Assembly: GCA_963676235.1 (NCBI GenBank)
Contig: OY781044.1
Coordinates: forward strand, 1,240,001 to 1,304,000
Length of the DNA: 64,000 bases
DNA from: JALNYB01 sp963676235
Lineage (GTDB): Archaea > Thermoplasmatota > Thermoplasmata > Methanomassiliicoccales > Methanomethylophilaceae
Direction of reading: 5' to 3'
Numbering within the stretch: the first letter of the stretch is position 1; each line of letters opens with the position of its first letter. This document shows positions 8,603 to 17,332 of this stretch, piece by piece. The translations under genes were made by a program, and so were the position numbers. Below the pieces are notes generated by a model. It worked only from the letters and a program-made list of their open reading frames with translations, did not search any database and was not told where the DNA came from.

Positions 8603-9811
8603 TTATGAGCCTAAGTTGGCTTTCTCAATGGCTGCATCAATTTCTTTCTTGAGGCTGAGCGGCAGACCATTAATGCTTCCCGAAAGGAATCCTTTGACGA
8701 TCATACTGACGGCATCATCTTCTGAGATGCCACGTGACATCAGATACTCTATCTGATCTCTGGCGATCTTACCAACGGCTGCTTCGTGCGTCATTTCGAC
8801 ATCTGCAACATGTGCTTCGAGTTCTGGGATGGCTATCGAACTCCCGCCATCATCTATCATGATGCTTCTGCACTCAAGATGAGCTTTGGCTCCTGGTGCA
8901 TTTCCTACAAGACGTCCGCGGGCGATTATCTGTCCGCCTTTTACGATGCTTCTCGACATTATCTCCGCACTTGTTTTCTTTGCATTGAGGATTATCATTC
9001 CACCTGTATCTATGTTGGATCCTTTGTGTGAAAGACACATGGTGTTGAATGCGGCCGATGAGCCTTCTCCGTCAAGGAGTGCGGCCGGATAGCTCTGAAG
9101 TGACCCCACTGGGTTGAGAAGAACATAGTTGTTGATAAAATGAGCATTCTTTCCCATTTTTGCCACTGTTCTGGGACGTACACCGGTCTCTTTGTTCCAG
9201 TTGTGGATCATAGAGAATTTGAGCGATGCATTGTCCTTGACGAAAATCTCAGAGACCCCTACATGCAACGCATCGTTGGCGTGACTACTGGTGGCACATC
9301 CAGTGATTATCTCGAGAGATGCCCCTTCGTCTACGATGATTATATTGTGTAGATTCTGAATCGATTTATTTTTATTCAGAAGCATGCAGGTCTGCACAGG
9401 GTTCTTTACTGCATATCCTGCCTTGACATGGATGAAATAACCGTCTGAATCTTCAAGATAGGTCTTTGCAGTGTATTTGTCTTTCTGGGGATCTACAGCT
9501 GTCCAATAGTAATCCTTTAGCCAGTCGTATTTTTTACGGGCATCGTTGGTGGACATGAGTTCGACGCCTTCCTGTTCTTTATTGGAACAGTGGCTCATTC
9601 CGTTGTCGATGAATATGATACTACCTGAACGGTTATTCTCATCAGTCGCCATACCGACGTCTGTCATACGGTCCTTGTATTCTTTTGCATCTTCAAGGTT
9701 TTCGTATTGTTCTGGTTTGTATGTTCCTTCATCGAATCTGTCGATGTCGATGTCAGAACCATATGCTGCGGTCTTTCCGAGTGCTTTCTTTACATCTTCA
9801 CCATTCTGCAT
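8603..9811 (-). CDS. sufB: SufB/SufD-family Fe-S assembly scaffold
   Basis: About 402 residues of the SufBD beta-helix family that pairs with the SufC ATPase to build Fe-S clusters. The C-terminal signature AHVADVEMTHEAAVGKI and the following DQIEYLMSRGIS are characteristic. Archaea often have a single SufB-type protein, as here, instead of separate SufB and SufD. ATG at 9811 is preceded by GGAGAGTGTGTA; GTG at 9820 is an alternative. The start overlaps the end of sufC by about 20 bases, so the two are co-translated. It provides a second Fe-S assembly route beside the damaged isc operon. Confidence 0.92.
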   Translation of the reverse strand: MQNGEDVKKALGKTAAYGSDIDIDRFDEGTYKPEQYENLEDAKEYKDRMTDVGMATDENNRSGSIIFIDNGMSHCSNKEQEGVELMSTNDARKKYDWLKDYYWTAVDPQKDKYTAKTYLEDSDGYFIHVKAGYAVKNPVQTCMLLNKNKSIQNLHNIIIVDEGASLEIITGCATSSHANDALHVGVSEIFVKDNASLKFSMIHNWNKETGVRPRTVAKMGKNAHFINNYVLLNPVGSLQSYPAALLDGEGSSAAFNTMCLSHKGSNIDTGGMIILNAKKTSAEIMSRSIVKGGQIIARGRLVGNAPGAKAHLECRSIMIDDGGSSIAIPELEAHVADVEMTHEAAVGKIARDQIEYLMSRGISEDDAVSMIVKGFLSGSINGLPLSLKKEIDAAIEKANLGS

Positions 9812-10539
9812 TTTACACACTCTCCATAACCTTTTTCTCTAATGTCTTTCAGAAGATCCATCGGACGGCCTGAACATAATATCAGTCCGTCTCTCATTAT
9901 GTAAGCGCAGTCTGCGCCTATGTAATCCAAGATTTGCCCTGTATGGGTGATGACAAGTGAAGCTACGTGTCTTTTCACAGCATTTCCTACTCCGCAAGCC
10001 TTAGGGTCGTAAAGAAGGTCGTGCACCTTTGCTCCGATGAGATCGATCGTCTCGAGATCCACTCCAGATTCAGGTTCGTCTAGAAGGACGAATTCCGGTT
10101 TTTGTGCTGTAAGTTGAAGCAATTCTGATCTTTTGATCTCTCCTCCAGAGAAACCGACATTCACATCACGTTCTAAGAATCCGTTCAGTTTGAATTTAGC
10201 TGCATCTTTTATGGCACTATCATCGCCTTTTCCTGCGACTTTGACAATGTCTCCGAGTTTGACACCTACTACGTTAGGAGGTCTTTGCATCATCATTCCG
10301 ATACCAAGTTTTGCACGTTGGTCCACAGTCATATTCGTGATGTCCTGACCTTTGAAGGCGATGGTTCCTTTAGTCACCTTACATGTTCCATATCCCATTA
10401 TAGCAGCGAGCAAGGTAGATTTTCCAGAACCGTTGGGTCCAAATAAAACGCAGGTCTCTCCTTCTTTCACAGTGAGATTGATACCCTTGAGAATCTCCCT
10501 TTCTCCCGCTTCTACATGCAGATCTTTGATCTCTAACAT
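9790..10539 (-). CDS. sufC: SufC ATPase of the Fe-S assembly complex
   Basis: A 249-residue ABC-type ATPase that powers the SufBC scaffold. Walker A GPNGSGKST is at 34-42, signature SGGEIKRSE at 131-139 and Walker B VLLDEPESGVD at 151-161. It has no membrane segments, as expected for SufC. The start ATG follows GGTGAA with a three-base spacer. The long leader contains a TATA-like element at about 10603-10615 and a repeated ATTGTTAAT-like motif at 10626-10648 that resembles the iscS promoter repeat. First gene of the sufCB operon. Confidence 0.96.
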   Translation of the reverse strand: MLEIKDLHVEAGEREILKGINLTVKEGETCVLFGPNGSGKSTLLAAIMGYGTCKVTKGTIAFKGQDITNMTVDQRAKLGIGMMMQRPPNVVGVKLGDIVKVAGKGDDSAIKDAAKFKLNGFLERDVNVGFSGGEIKRSELLQLTAQKPEFVLLDEPESGVDLETIDLIGAKVHDLLYDPKACGVGNAVKRHVASLVITHTGQILDYIGADCAYIMRDGLILCSGRPMDLLKDIREKGYGECVKCRMVKM

Positions 10540-10901
10540 GATTTCACCAGTGTTGTTATATGGTATTCCATCTAATAAAAGGATTAGGTATTTTTCAGTT
10601 AAGTATATACTTTAATAGATGTATAATTGACAATTTATATTAACAATTGATAAATAACAGTCTTTTTGGAGGTCTTTTCTAATTATGTTATGTGAAATGT
10701 GATGTCTCATTGCGATATCGAAGAATAAGTTTGTATCGGTTGTTATTGTATCTTTTTACGTTCAAAGTATTTCGATCAGTTGTCATATCATATCTCAGAC
10801 CATATGTGGCGGATATATGACCATGATGTAAACTGAAAAAGGTTTTCTTATAAAATACGTAAAGAATATCTTATATCACTCTTCCACTATTCATATTTAT
10901 T
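10540..10901. other. AT-rich divergent intergenic region (sufC / NIF3-cdc6)
   Basis: This 362-base gap contains the sufC leader and promoter (left part), the promoter of the NIF3-like gene (TTATAAAAT near 10849-10857 and TTATAT near 10871), and an inverted repeat GTCATAT (10782-10788) / ATATGAC (10815-10821). No coding sequence or tRNA was seen. Because an orc1/cdc6 gene is one gene away it is a weak candidate for a replication origin; no clear origin-recognition box was recognised. Confidence 0.4.
10626..10648 (-). promoter_or_regulatory. Candidate Fe-S regulon motif upstream of sufC
   Basis: On the minus strand AATTGTTAAT (10648-10639) and AATTGTCAAT (10635-10626) form a near-perfect direct pair 13 bases apart. 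The core ATTGTTAAT is identical to the core of the tandem repeat upstream of iscS. It lies just upstream of the TATA-like element of sufC. Confidence 0.45.
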
Positions 10902-11864
10902 ATGAAAGTATATGATGCCTATAAACTGGCCATAGAAACAGGAATGAAGAGCGATCCTCGTTCCAAAGATGAAATAGAGATAGTCCTTAAAGACGCAAAG
11001 GAAGAATACGACAATCTTCCAAAGGATATGAGACAATTCTACGATCAAGAAAGACTATGGAATCCGTATGCAGATTCGCGTCTTATGTGGGGAGAGGAAC
11101 TCGCCAAAGAGACCGAAGCAGAGAAATTCATGTGGGGTATTGATATCACGACAGGTGAGATCCTTCTTGCTGACAGATTGAAAGAGAAGGGAGATGCCAT
11201 CTCTGCAGTGGTCGCCCATCATCCCATTGGAAAATCAAGGACATGTTTCCCTGAAGTCATGTGGATGCAGACCGATCTGTATCACGATGTTGACGTTCCT
11301 ATAAATGTTCTCGAAGGTCTTATGAGGCCACGGATGGAAGAGGTAAAGAGAAATGTAATGGGTTCTAATTACAATCAGCCTGTAGATGCCGCTAAATTAC
11401 TGAATATACTCATGTTTAATGTACACAGTCCCGCAGATAATATGGTTCAGAGATATCTTGATAAGTTATTCGAGAATGCACAGCCGAAATATCTAGAGGA
11501 TATTACCAAGGTTTTGATGAAAGAACCCGAATTCCAACAGGCAACAAGACTTAACGATCCTCCCAAGATCATTTTAGGAAGTAAGAAAAGTCGTTGCGGA
11601 AAAATCATCAGCAAGATGACTGGCGGAACATCTGGACCCAAGGAATTATATGAGAAACTTGCGAACGCCGGTGTCGGAACCATAGTAGGAATGCATTTTC
11701 CAGAGAGCCATTATGAAGAATGTAAGAAGCACAACATAAACATGATAATATCTGGACACATGGCATCTGATTCTCTAGGTATCAATCTTATTTGCGATAC
11801 CTGGGAGAAAAAAGGCATAGAGACATTCGGTTGTTCCGGATTTACCCGTTTTAGCAGGAATTGA
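10902..11864 (+). CDS. NIF3/DUF34-like metal-binding protein
   Basis: A 320-residue protein that resembles the NIF3 (DUF34) family: a conserved D81 in a WGIDITT strand, AHHPIG at 105-110, and a second half with HFPESHYEE and SGHMASDSLGINL near 284-296, which would supply the other metal ligands. NIF3 proteins bind two metals and have been linked to GTP cyclohydrolase-like or nucleotide metabolism, but the activity is generally unknown. It has an extra N-terminal helical segment of about 75 residues. The start has no ribosome site. The next gene (cdc6) begins 2 bases after its stop, so they share a transcript. Confidence 0.7.
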   Translation: MKVYDAYKLAIETGMKSDPRSKDEIEIVLKDAKEEYDNLPKDMRQFYDQERLWNPYADSRLMWGEELAKETEAEKFMWGIDITTGEILLADRLKEKGDAISAVVAHHPIGKSRTCFPEVMWMQTDLYHDVDVPINVLEGLMRPRMEEVKRNVMGSNYNQPVDAAKLLNILMFNVHSPADNMVQRYLDKLFENAQPKYLEDITKVLMKEPEFQQATRLNDPPKIILGSKKSRCGKIISKMTGGTSGPKELYEKLANAGVGTIVGMHFPESHYEECKKHNINMIISGHMASDSLGINLICDTWEKKGIETFGCSGFTRFSRN

Positions 11865-11866
11865 TA

Positions 11867-13051
11867 ATGTTTGAGAGAGCATCTGCCGTTATCAAGGATG
11901 GCAACAAGCTGTCCTTCGAATATGTGCCAGAGAAACTGGTCCACAGAGAGAAACAGATGGAACGTCTGGAGATGCTCTTTCGTCCGATGGTAATGGAAGG
12001 TCGTTCCTGTTCTGCATTCCTTATCGGGGGTGTCGGAACAGGAAAGACCGTTACAACCAGACGTTTCTGCGATAATATGCTTAAGTACTGCGGTTCCAAA
12101 GGAAAACTAATGGACAGGATATTTGTAAACTGCAGACTGAGGAATACGGAATACAGTGTGATCCTTCAATTGGTCAGACACTATGATCCAGGATTCCCGG
12201 ATAGGGGTTTTTCGGCAAGTGATATGATGAGGGCGCTTCGTATTCATATAGAGTCTGGAATGCGTCCTCTCGTGATAGTTCTCGATGAAGTAGATATGCT
12301 TCTCAAGAATAACAGCAAGGATCTGATCTATCAGTTGTCCAGATATACAGAGGATATCAAAGGCGTATCTTCCGTATCTATGATAATGATCTCTCAGGAA
12401 TCGATTGCAAAGCTTTTGGATCAGGCTACTATGTCCACGTTCAAACGTGCCAATTCTATCGTGTTCGACCGTTACACCAAAGAGGAACTCAGAGGCATAA
12501 TCAAGATAAGGGCTGATGAGGCGCTTATAACGGGCACGATAGAGGATGATATCATCGATCTTCTTGCAGATTTTTCCGAAGGATACGGAGATGCAAGATT
12601 TGCTATCGAATTGATAGAAAAATCAGCACAGATCGCAGAGAGTGGAACTGAAGGATATATTTCTGCGGATGATGTAAGGACCGCAAATGCGATGATATAC
12701 AGTGATGTTTCTGAGAACAAACTGATCAGCTTGGATCTCAATAAGAAATTGGCATTATTGGCAATATCAAGAGCGATCAAGAAAGAGACGATTATAAGCA
12801 TAACCTCTGCTGAGAAGACATATGCTATTGTTTGTGAAGAGTATGATCAGGTCGCAAGAAAGCATACTCAGTTCTGGACATATATTCAGGATATGGAGCA
12901 TCGCGGTCTATTGGAGACAAGTGTCAGGAGTGAAGTAGATGGAGGGAGGGTAACATACATATCTATACCAGGCATCCCTCCGAAGGAATTGGCCAAGAAA
13001 TTGGAGTATCTTTTAGAGACTCCGACTTCGACCGACGAGTGTGAGTATTGA
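11867..13051 (+). CDS. cdc6: Orc1/Cdc6 replication initiator ATPase
   Basis: A 394-residue archaeal origin-recognition AAA+ protein. Walker A GGVGTGKT is at about 54-61, Walker B VIVLDEVDML near 135, the lid domain follows, and a C-terminal winged-helix domain (about 285-385) should bind origin DNA. ATG at 11867 follows the TGA of the NIF3-like gene; TTG at 11861 is an alternative. Archaeal origins often lie next to such genes, making the nearest long gap (10540-10901) worth testing. The thiolase gene follows after 4 bases. Confidence 0.92.
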   Translation: MFERASAVIKDGNKLSFEYVPEKLVHREKQMERLEMLFRPMVMEGRSCSAFLIGGVGTGKTVTTRRFCDNMLKYCGSKGKLMDRIFVNCRLRNTEYSVILQLVRHYDPGFPDRGFSASDMMRALRIHIESGMRPLVIVLDEVDMLLKNNSKDLIYQLSRYTEDIKGVSSVSMIMISQESIAKLLDQATMSTFKRANSIVFDRYTKEELRGIIKIRADEALITGTIEDDIIDLLADFSEGYGDARFAIELIEKSAQIAESGTEGYISADDVRTANAMIYSDVSENKLISLDLNKKLALLAISRAIKKETIISITSAEKTYAIVCEEYDQVARKHTQFWTYIQDMEHRGLLETSVRSEVDGGRVTYISIPGIPPKELAKKLEYLLETPTSTDECEY

Positions 13052-13055
13052 CATC

Positions 13056-13970
13056 ATGAAGTGCGATCTTTGTCCCCAGAATGCCGTAACATTAATCAGA
13101 TACAACGGTTCACATCTATGCGCTACACATTTCAAGATGTATTTTGAGAAGAGGGTTAAGAAAGAGATCAGAAAACAAATAAATGTCCATTCCGGAGATA
13201 CGATCGCTGTAGCGGTATCAGGGGGGAAGGACAGTATGGTCACGCTTCATATGATGGATATGATCTTCAAAGAGAGGAGCGATGTGAACATCTGTGCTAT
13301 AACAATAGATGAGGGCATCAAAGGTTATAGACCTCCCAGTGTAGATATTGTAAAAGATTTCTGTAATGCTCATGAAATTCCACTGTATATAAGGTCATTC
13401 TCAGAGATAGGATTAGAAATGGATCATGTGGCACCTGTTTCTGGAAGCAATAGTCCATGTACATATTGCGGTGTATTCAGAAGGAAATTCATGAATGATG
13501 AAGCAAGGAAGTTGGGTGCTAAGTATCTTGCAACAGGTCATAATCTTGATGATATGGCCCAATCTATAATGATGAATTTTGTTCGTGGAGATGTAGAGAG
13601 ATTGGCACGCCTAGGCCCGCATACAAAAGTACAGCCAGGGCTTATCCCGAGATTCTTTCCTTTAAGAATGATACCTGAGAAGGAATCACTTCTTTATGCA
13701 ATCGTTGCGGGTGTTCCGTTTTGGGACGGAGTATGCCCATATTGGGAAGAGGCACTGAGGAATCAATATAGGGATGTCATAGATGAATTAGAAGATAGAT
13801 CACCCGGTTCTAAATTTAGTATTCTGGCATCATATGATACCTTGCGTCCGTTGTTATCTGATAATATTCCTACCACGAAGATACATTTTTGTGAGTGTGG
13901 AGAACCTGCCATAGGGGCTAAATGCAAAGCGTGTGAGTTCACTGAGGCTCTCAAGAAAAAACTTAGCTGA
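13056..13970 (+). CDS. ttuA: TtuA/Ncs6-type tRNA 2-thiolation enzyme
   Basis: A 304-residue PP-loop ATPase of the TtuA/Ncs6 family, which adenylates uridine in tRNA and replaces the oxygen with sulfur. The N-terminal zinc-binding C3-x2-C6 and C22-x2-H25, the PP-loop SGGKDS near 56-61, the CTYCG motif with two cysteines expected to hold a [4Fe-4S] cluster, and a C-terminal CECG...CKAC zinc knuckle are all present. ATG at 13056 is chosen; GTG at 13041 overlaps cdc6. Sulfur would come from a ubiquitin-like carrier such as the one encoded at 61565. Its stop abuts the convergent radical SAM gene. Confidence 0.9.
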   Translation: MKCDLCPQNAVTLIRYNGSHLCATHFKMYFEKRVKKEIRKQINVHSGDTIAVAVSGGKDSMVTLHMMDMIFKERSDVNICAITIDEGIKGYRPPSVDIVKDFCNAHEIPLYIRSFSEIGLEMDHVAPVSGSNSPCTYCGVFRRKFMNDEARKLGAKYLATGHNLDDMAQSIMMNFVRGDVERLARLGPHTKVQPGLIPRFFPLRMIPEKESLLYAIVAGVPFWDGVCPYWEEALRNQYRDVIDELEDRSPGSKFSILASYDTLRPLLSDNIPTTKIHFCECGEPAIGAKCKACEFTEALKKKLS

Positions 13971-15002
13971 TCAGATATCTCTGAAAGGAACGATGTCACA
14001 ACAGGTGCATTCTAAGCACATCGTGTGGCATGTAAGTGTTGTAAGATCATATTTTTCGAGTATCTTCTTTTGCATTTTTGCAAGACCGATGGCACGTTCA
14101 GGTGTAGTATGAGGCTGCCTGCCAATAGCAAGTAACAGACTCTCTTCGTTGAAAGGATTGTATCTCAATGCTCTGAGAGTAGGTATGACACCTTCGGCAC
14201 AGAGTTCTTCCATCGTAGATTCCAATTCTTCATCGGTTTCACCCATTCCGAATATTATGTTAGATGAGACCTTTCCCTTTCCGAATATGGGTACAGATAG
14301 TTTAAGAAGTCTAAATATGCCATCATAATCAAGTTCAGGGCAGACCTTTGAGAATATTTTTTTGTTTGGAGATTCGATATTGAGTTTTATCTCTTCAGCG
14401 CCTGCATCTTTCAAGACTAGGAGATGTTCGTATGATGAGACATATGGTTCGACGCCGATCGGAATTTCTGGGAATTCCTGTTTCAATGCCTTTATGCATG
14501 ATACGAATCTTGATACAGTATCATCGACACTTCCGAACACACCGCTTGTAAGCGAAATAGAAACAATTTTTTGCGAAACAATAGCTTTTTTCACCATGTC
14601 AACTATCTTTTCATCTGTAAGGCCCTTTGTAATATTCTTATCGAGGCGTGGTGATGCGCAATATGCGCAGTTGTATATGCATCTCTGATCGAGATTGAAG
14701 AATGCTTGTTCAGGGCAGTGGTATACTACCGGTTGAATCTCTACGTCATTCAAGAAAGGTTCTCCATTCTTTGTGAGTGAATATGAATCGTCATTCACAT
14801 GAAGTTCAAATTCACCTGTATCGTAGGATATTGTCTTTTTTACACGGTATCCATCGAATGAAAACACAGCAGACATTGATCCTGCTCCCGGTCCTGCTGT
14901 GGAACGTGAGATCCTAGAAGGCATTATGAATCCCTTCGGAAGCTTAATTCCACCTCCGAGTGAGAGTTCTGCCTTTTTGTAAACGTTCAGATCTTTTTCC
15001 AT
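13971..15002 (-). CDS. Radical SAM protein with C-terminal cysteine cluster
   Basis: A 343-residue radical SAM enzyme: C108-x3-C112-x2-C115 binds the SAM-coordinating [4Fe-4S] cluster, followed by the usual TIM-barrel elements (GVEPYVSS, IIFGMGETDEEL). The N-terminal 95 residues look like a separate beta-rich domain. The last 19 residues contain five cysteines (325, 329, 332, 334, 335), suggesting an auxiliary Fe-S cluster. Substrate not recognised. Its sulfur-metabolism neighbours would suit a sulfur-insertion enzyme; an archaeal lipoyl-synthase-like role would fit the lone GcvH but is speculation. It overlaps cysS by 16 bases. Confidence 0.85.
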   Translation of the reverse strand: MEKDLNVYKKAELSLGGGIKLPKGFIMPSRISRSTAGPGAGSMSAVFSFDGYRVKKTISYDTGEFELHVNDDSYSLTKNGEPFLNDVEIQPVVYHCPEQAFFNLDQRCIYNCAYCASPRLDKNITKGLTDEKIVDMVKKAIVSQKIVSISLTSGVFGSVDDTVSRFVSCIKALKQEFPEIPIGVEPYVSSYEHLLVLKDAGAEEIKLNIESPNKKIFSKVCPELDYDGIFRLLKLSVPIFGKGKVSSNIIFGMGETDEELESTMEELCAEGVIPTLRALRYNPFNEESLLLAIGRQPHTTPERAIGLAKMQKKILEKYDLTTLTCHTMCLECTCCDIVPFRDI

Positions 15003-16576
15003 TTGACACCGTCTGTAGAGTCTTCCAGTTGGATATTTGCTTCATTAAGTCTGCTTCTGATAAGATCCGCGAGATCATACTGTTTGCGCGATCTCAGTTC
15101 TTTGCGAAGAGCTATCAATATTTGCATTAGGGCATCGAATAAATCTTCATTGGGCGTGTTGATCTTCCATTTCACGCCATCTGTGGAATCCTCAAGTTGA
15201 ATCCCTATTTCGATGAGTTTATTCCTGATGAGGTCTGCGAGATCATACTGTTTGCACGATCTCATCTCCTTACGGAGATATATGAGTACCTGCATGACAG
15301 CATCGAATGAATCATCATTCTGTACTTTATCATCTGGGATTATCTCAAGGACACTATTGAATTCATCGATAAGCGCCAATATTTTAGAGGCATCGTTCTT
15401 TGTGAATGTCTTCTCTGCCATCCCTTTGTTTGTTATACGGGCAAGTTGGAAGATCTCTTCTATTGCAGCACGAGTATTGAAATCATCGTTCATTGCATCT
15501 GTGAATCTTGTTCTTGTGCCGTCGATGATATCGCAAATATCGCTTTCTCCGTCAGGTCCTATTCTTGTGTAGGATTGAAGGTCACGGTAGTTGTTGATCA
15601 ATCTCTTCAAAGCCATCTGGGATTCAAGGAGGATATCTTCGCTATACAGAAGCGGGCTGCTGTAGTGCGTATTGAGGAAATAGAAACGTATTGTGCACGT
15701 ATCGAATTTTGCGGTCACATCTTTCACTTTGAAGAAGTTACCGAGAGATTTGGACATTTTCTCTTCTTTACTCTGGCTCATTCCTTTGACTTGAAGCATT
15801 CCGTTGTGCATCCAATAATTGGCCAATGGTTTTTTTGTGACAGCTTCTGATTGAACGATCTCATTCTCATGGTGAGGGAATATGAGGTCATTTCCTCCGC
15901 CGTGTATGTCGATGGTTTCACCTAAGTGGCGTCTGATCATAGCAGAGCATTCTATATGCCATCCCGGCCTGCCCTGTCCCCAGGGTGAGCACCATGAGCA
16001 TTCTCCTTCTTTGGCTGATTTCCATATCGCAAAATCCATTGGATCTTTCTTCTGATCGTCAAGTGTAATGCGACCAGATGATTCCATGCTGTCAATTTTC
16101 TGATTGGAGAGCTGTCCGTAATGTTTTGCCTTATTCACAGAGAAATAGACGCTTCCGTCTGGTGTGTCATATCCATATCCGTTATCGATGATCTCTTGGA
16201 CCATTTTGATTATATCATCCATGCTGTCGCTGGCTTTAGGATATATGTCTGCTTTTTTTATTCCGAGTTTTGACGTATCTTCGAAGTATTCTTTGATGTA
16301 TCTGGCAGATAGAACAAGAGGATCTATGCCCTCTTTGTTTGCCTTAATTATGATCTTGTCATCCACATCTGTGAAGTTCGTAACATGAGTGACTCTGTAT
16401 CCAAGATATCTGAGATATCTCGCGACCATGTCGAATACGATCATGCTTCTTGCATGACCCATGTGGATATCATCGTAAACGGTGACTCCGCAAACATACA
16501 TTTTTACTGTTCCTGGTTCTATAGAGACAAATTCCTCTTTTCTATTGGTTAGATTGTTATGTATCATTAAAGACAT
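14987..16576 (-). CDS. cysS: Cysteinyl-tRNA synthetase with duplicated C-terminal segment
   Basis: A 529-residue class I synthetase that charges tRNA-Cys. The HIGH motif appears as HMGH in the N-terminal 25 residues and KMSKS as EEKMSKSLGN; the zinc-site cysteines and histidines (CSAM, GGGNDLIFPHHENE) are present. The usual length is about 460. The excess comes from a tandem duplication of the C-terminal segment: residues 422-477 and 478-529 are close copies, each ending in LEDSTDGVKWK. It lies between cysE (11 bases upstream) and the radical SAM gene (overlap), in a sulfur operon. The canonical enzyme means Sep-tRNA-based charging is not obligatory. Confidence 0.95.
   Translation of the reverse strand: MSLMIHNNLTNRKEEFVSIEPGTVKMYVCGVTVYDDIHMGHARSMIVFDMVARYLRYLGYRVTHVTNFTDVDDKIIIKANKEGIDPLVLSARYIKEYFEDTSKLGIKKADIYPKASDSMDDIIKMVQEIIDNGYGYDTPDGSVYFSVNKAKHYGQLSNQKIDSMESSGRITLDDQKKDPMDFAIWKSAKEGECSWCSPWGQGRPGWHIECSAMIRRHLGETIDIHGGGNDLIFPHHENEIVQSEAVTKKPLANYWMHNGMLQVKGMSQSKEEKMSKSLGNFFKVKDVTAKFDTCTIRFYFLNTHYSSPLLYSEDILLESQMALKRLINNYRDLQSYTRIGPDGESDICDIIDGTRTRFTDAMNDDFNTRAAIEEIFQLARITNKGMAEKTFTKNDASKILALIDEFNSVLEIIPDDKVQNDDSFDAVMQVLIYLRKEMRSCKQYDLADLIRNKLIEIGIQLEDSTDGVKWKINTPNEDLFDALMQILIALRKELRSRKQYDLADLIRSRLNEANIQLEDSTDGVKWKKI
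14990..15313 (-). repeat. 168-bp tandem duplication inside cysS
   Basis: Bases 15146-15313 encode residues 422-477 and bases 14990-15145 encode 478-529. Shared stretches include KQYDLADLIR and LEDSTDGVKWK. At DNA level GCGAGATCATACTGTTTGC recurs in both copies (plus-strand reading), but many third positions differ, so the duplication is not recent. Confidence 0.85.
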
Positions 16577-16587
16577 GATTTGTCTCC

Positions 16588-17280
16588 TTATTCTTTTTTA
16601 GTGGATTTTTCTGGAACAGAATTATCTAATTTTTCGATATCTTTGGACGAAGATGTTCTAAGTTCCAGGACTATCGAACATAATTGTTGGATCTCTGCTT
16701 CCATTTGGGACATTCTGTCTCCAATATAATCTGGAAGATCGTTATGTCTGAGAGGGTCGTGTTTGACGCCGTCTTTGATAATGATCTTTCCGGGTACACC
16801 CACTACTGTGCAGTTAGGAGGAACATTTTTAAGAACAACAGATCCGGCGCCCACTCTTACATCATCACCGATGTTTATGTCCCCTAGAACCGTGGCATTC
16901 GCACCGAATACTACACGATTCCCTACTGTAGGATGTCTTTTGCCTTTGTTGAATGAGACTCCACCTAGTGTTACTCCCTGGTAGATGGTTACATCGTCAC
17001 CGATGATCGCCGTCTCTCCGATGACCACACCTGTTGCATGATCTATGAAGAATCCCTTTCCTATGGTGGCCCCAGGATGGATATCACATCCGGTGATCTT
17101 ATGGGCTTTGAAATTGAGTTTTCTGGCTCTTTCATATTCACCCTTAAGCCAAAGTTCATGGCTTTTTCTATACATGGAGACCGCACGCAATCCTGTATGG
17201 TATTTGATGGCGTCATTTTTGTCAATGATGGCTGGGTCACGTTCCATCACTGCTTTGAGGTCTCCAGGCTCTATTTTCAT
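16588..17280 (-). CDS. cysE: Serine O-acetyltransferase
   Basis: About 230 residues. A short N-terminal helical domain (AVMERDPA) is followed by a left-handed beta-helix of hexapeptide repeats with the CysE signature DIHPGATIGKGFFIDHATGV; the catalytic histidine and aspartate lie in this segment. It makes O-acetylserine from serine and acetyl-CoA for cysteine synthesis. ATG at 17280 is preferred because MKIEPGDLKAVMERDP matches family N-termini; TTG at 17298 is possible. The C-terminal 45 residues are polar and variable. It lies between a PAPS-reductase-like gene and cysS; no cysteine synthase (cysK) gene is in the window. Confidence 0.93.
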   Translation of the reverse strand: MKIEPGDLKAVMERDPAIIDKNDAIKYHTGLRAVSMYRKSHELWLKGEYERARKLNFKAHKITGCDIHPGATIGKGFFIDHATGVVIGETAIIGDDVTIYQGVTLGGVSFNKGKRHPTVGNRVVFGANATVLGDINIGDDVRVGAGSVVLKNVPPNCTVVGVPGKIIIKDGVKHDPLRHNDLPDYIGDRMSQMEAEIQQLCSIVLELRTSSSKDIEKLDNSVPEKSTKKE

Positions 17281-17332
17281 TTGTATCGATCCAGTCAAAG
17301 AATTCTATACTTAAGAATTTGTCCCCAAATAG

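Noticed and set aside
14990..15313. Insertion sequence or mobile repeat in cysS
   Set aside because: The repeat is in frame, codes for a known C-terminal domain twice and has no terminal inverted repeats or target duplication.
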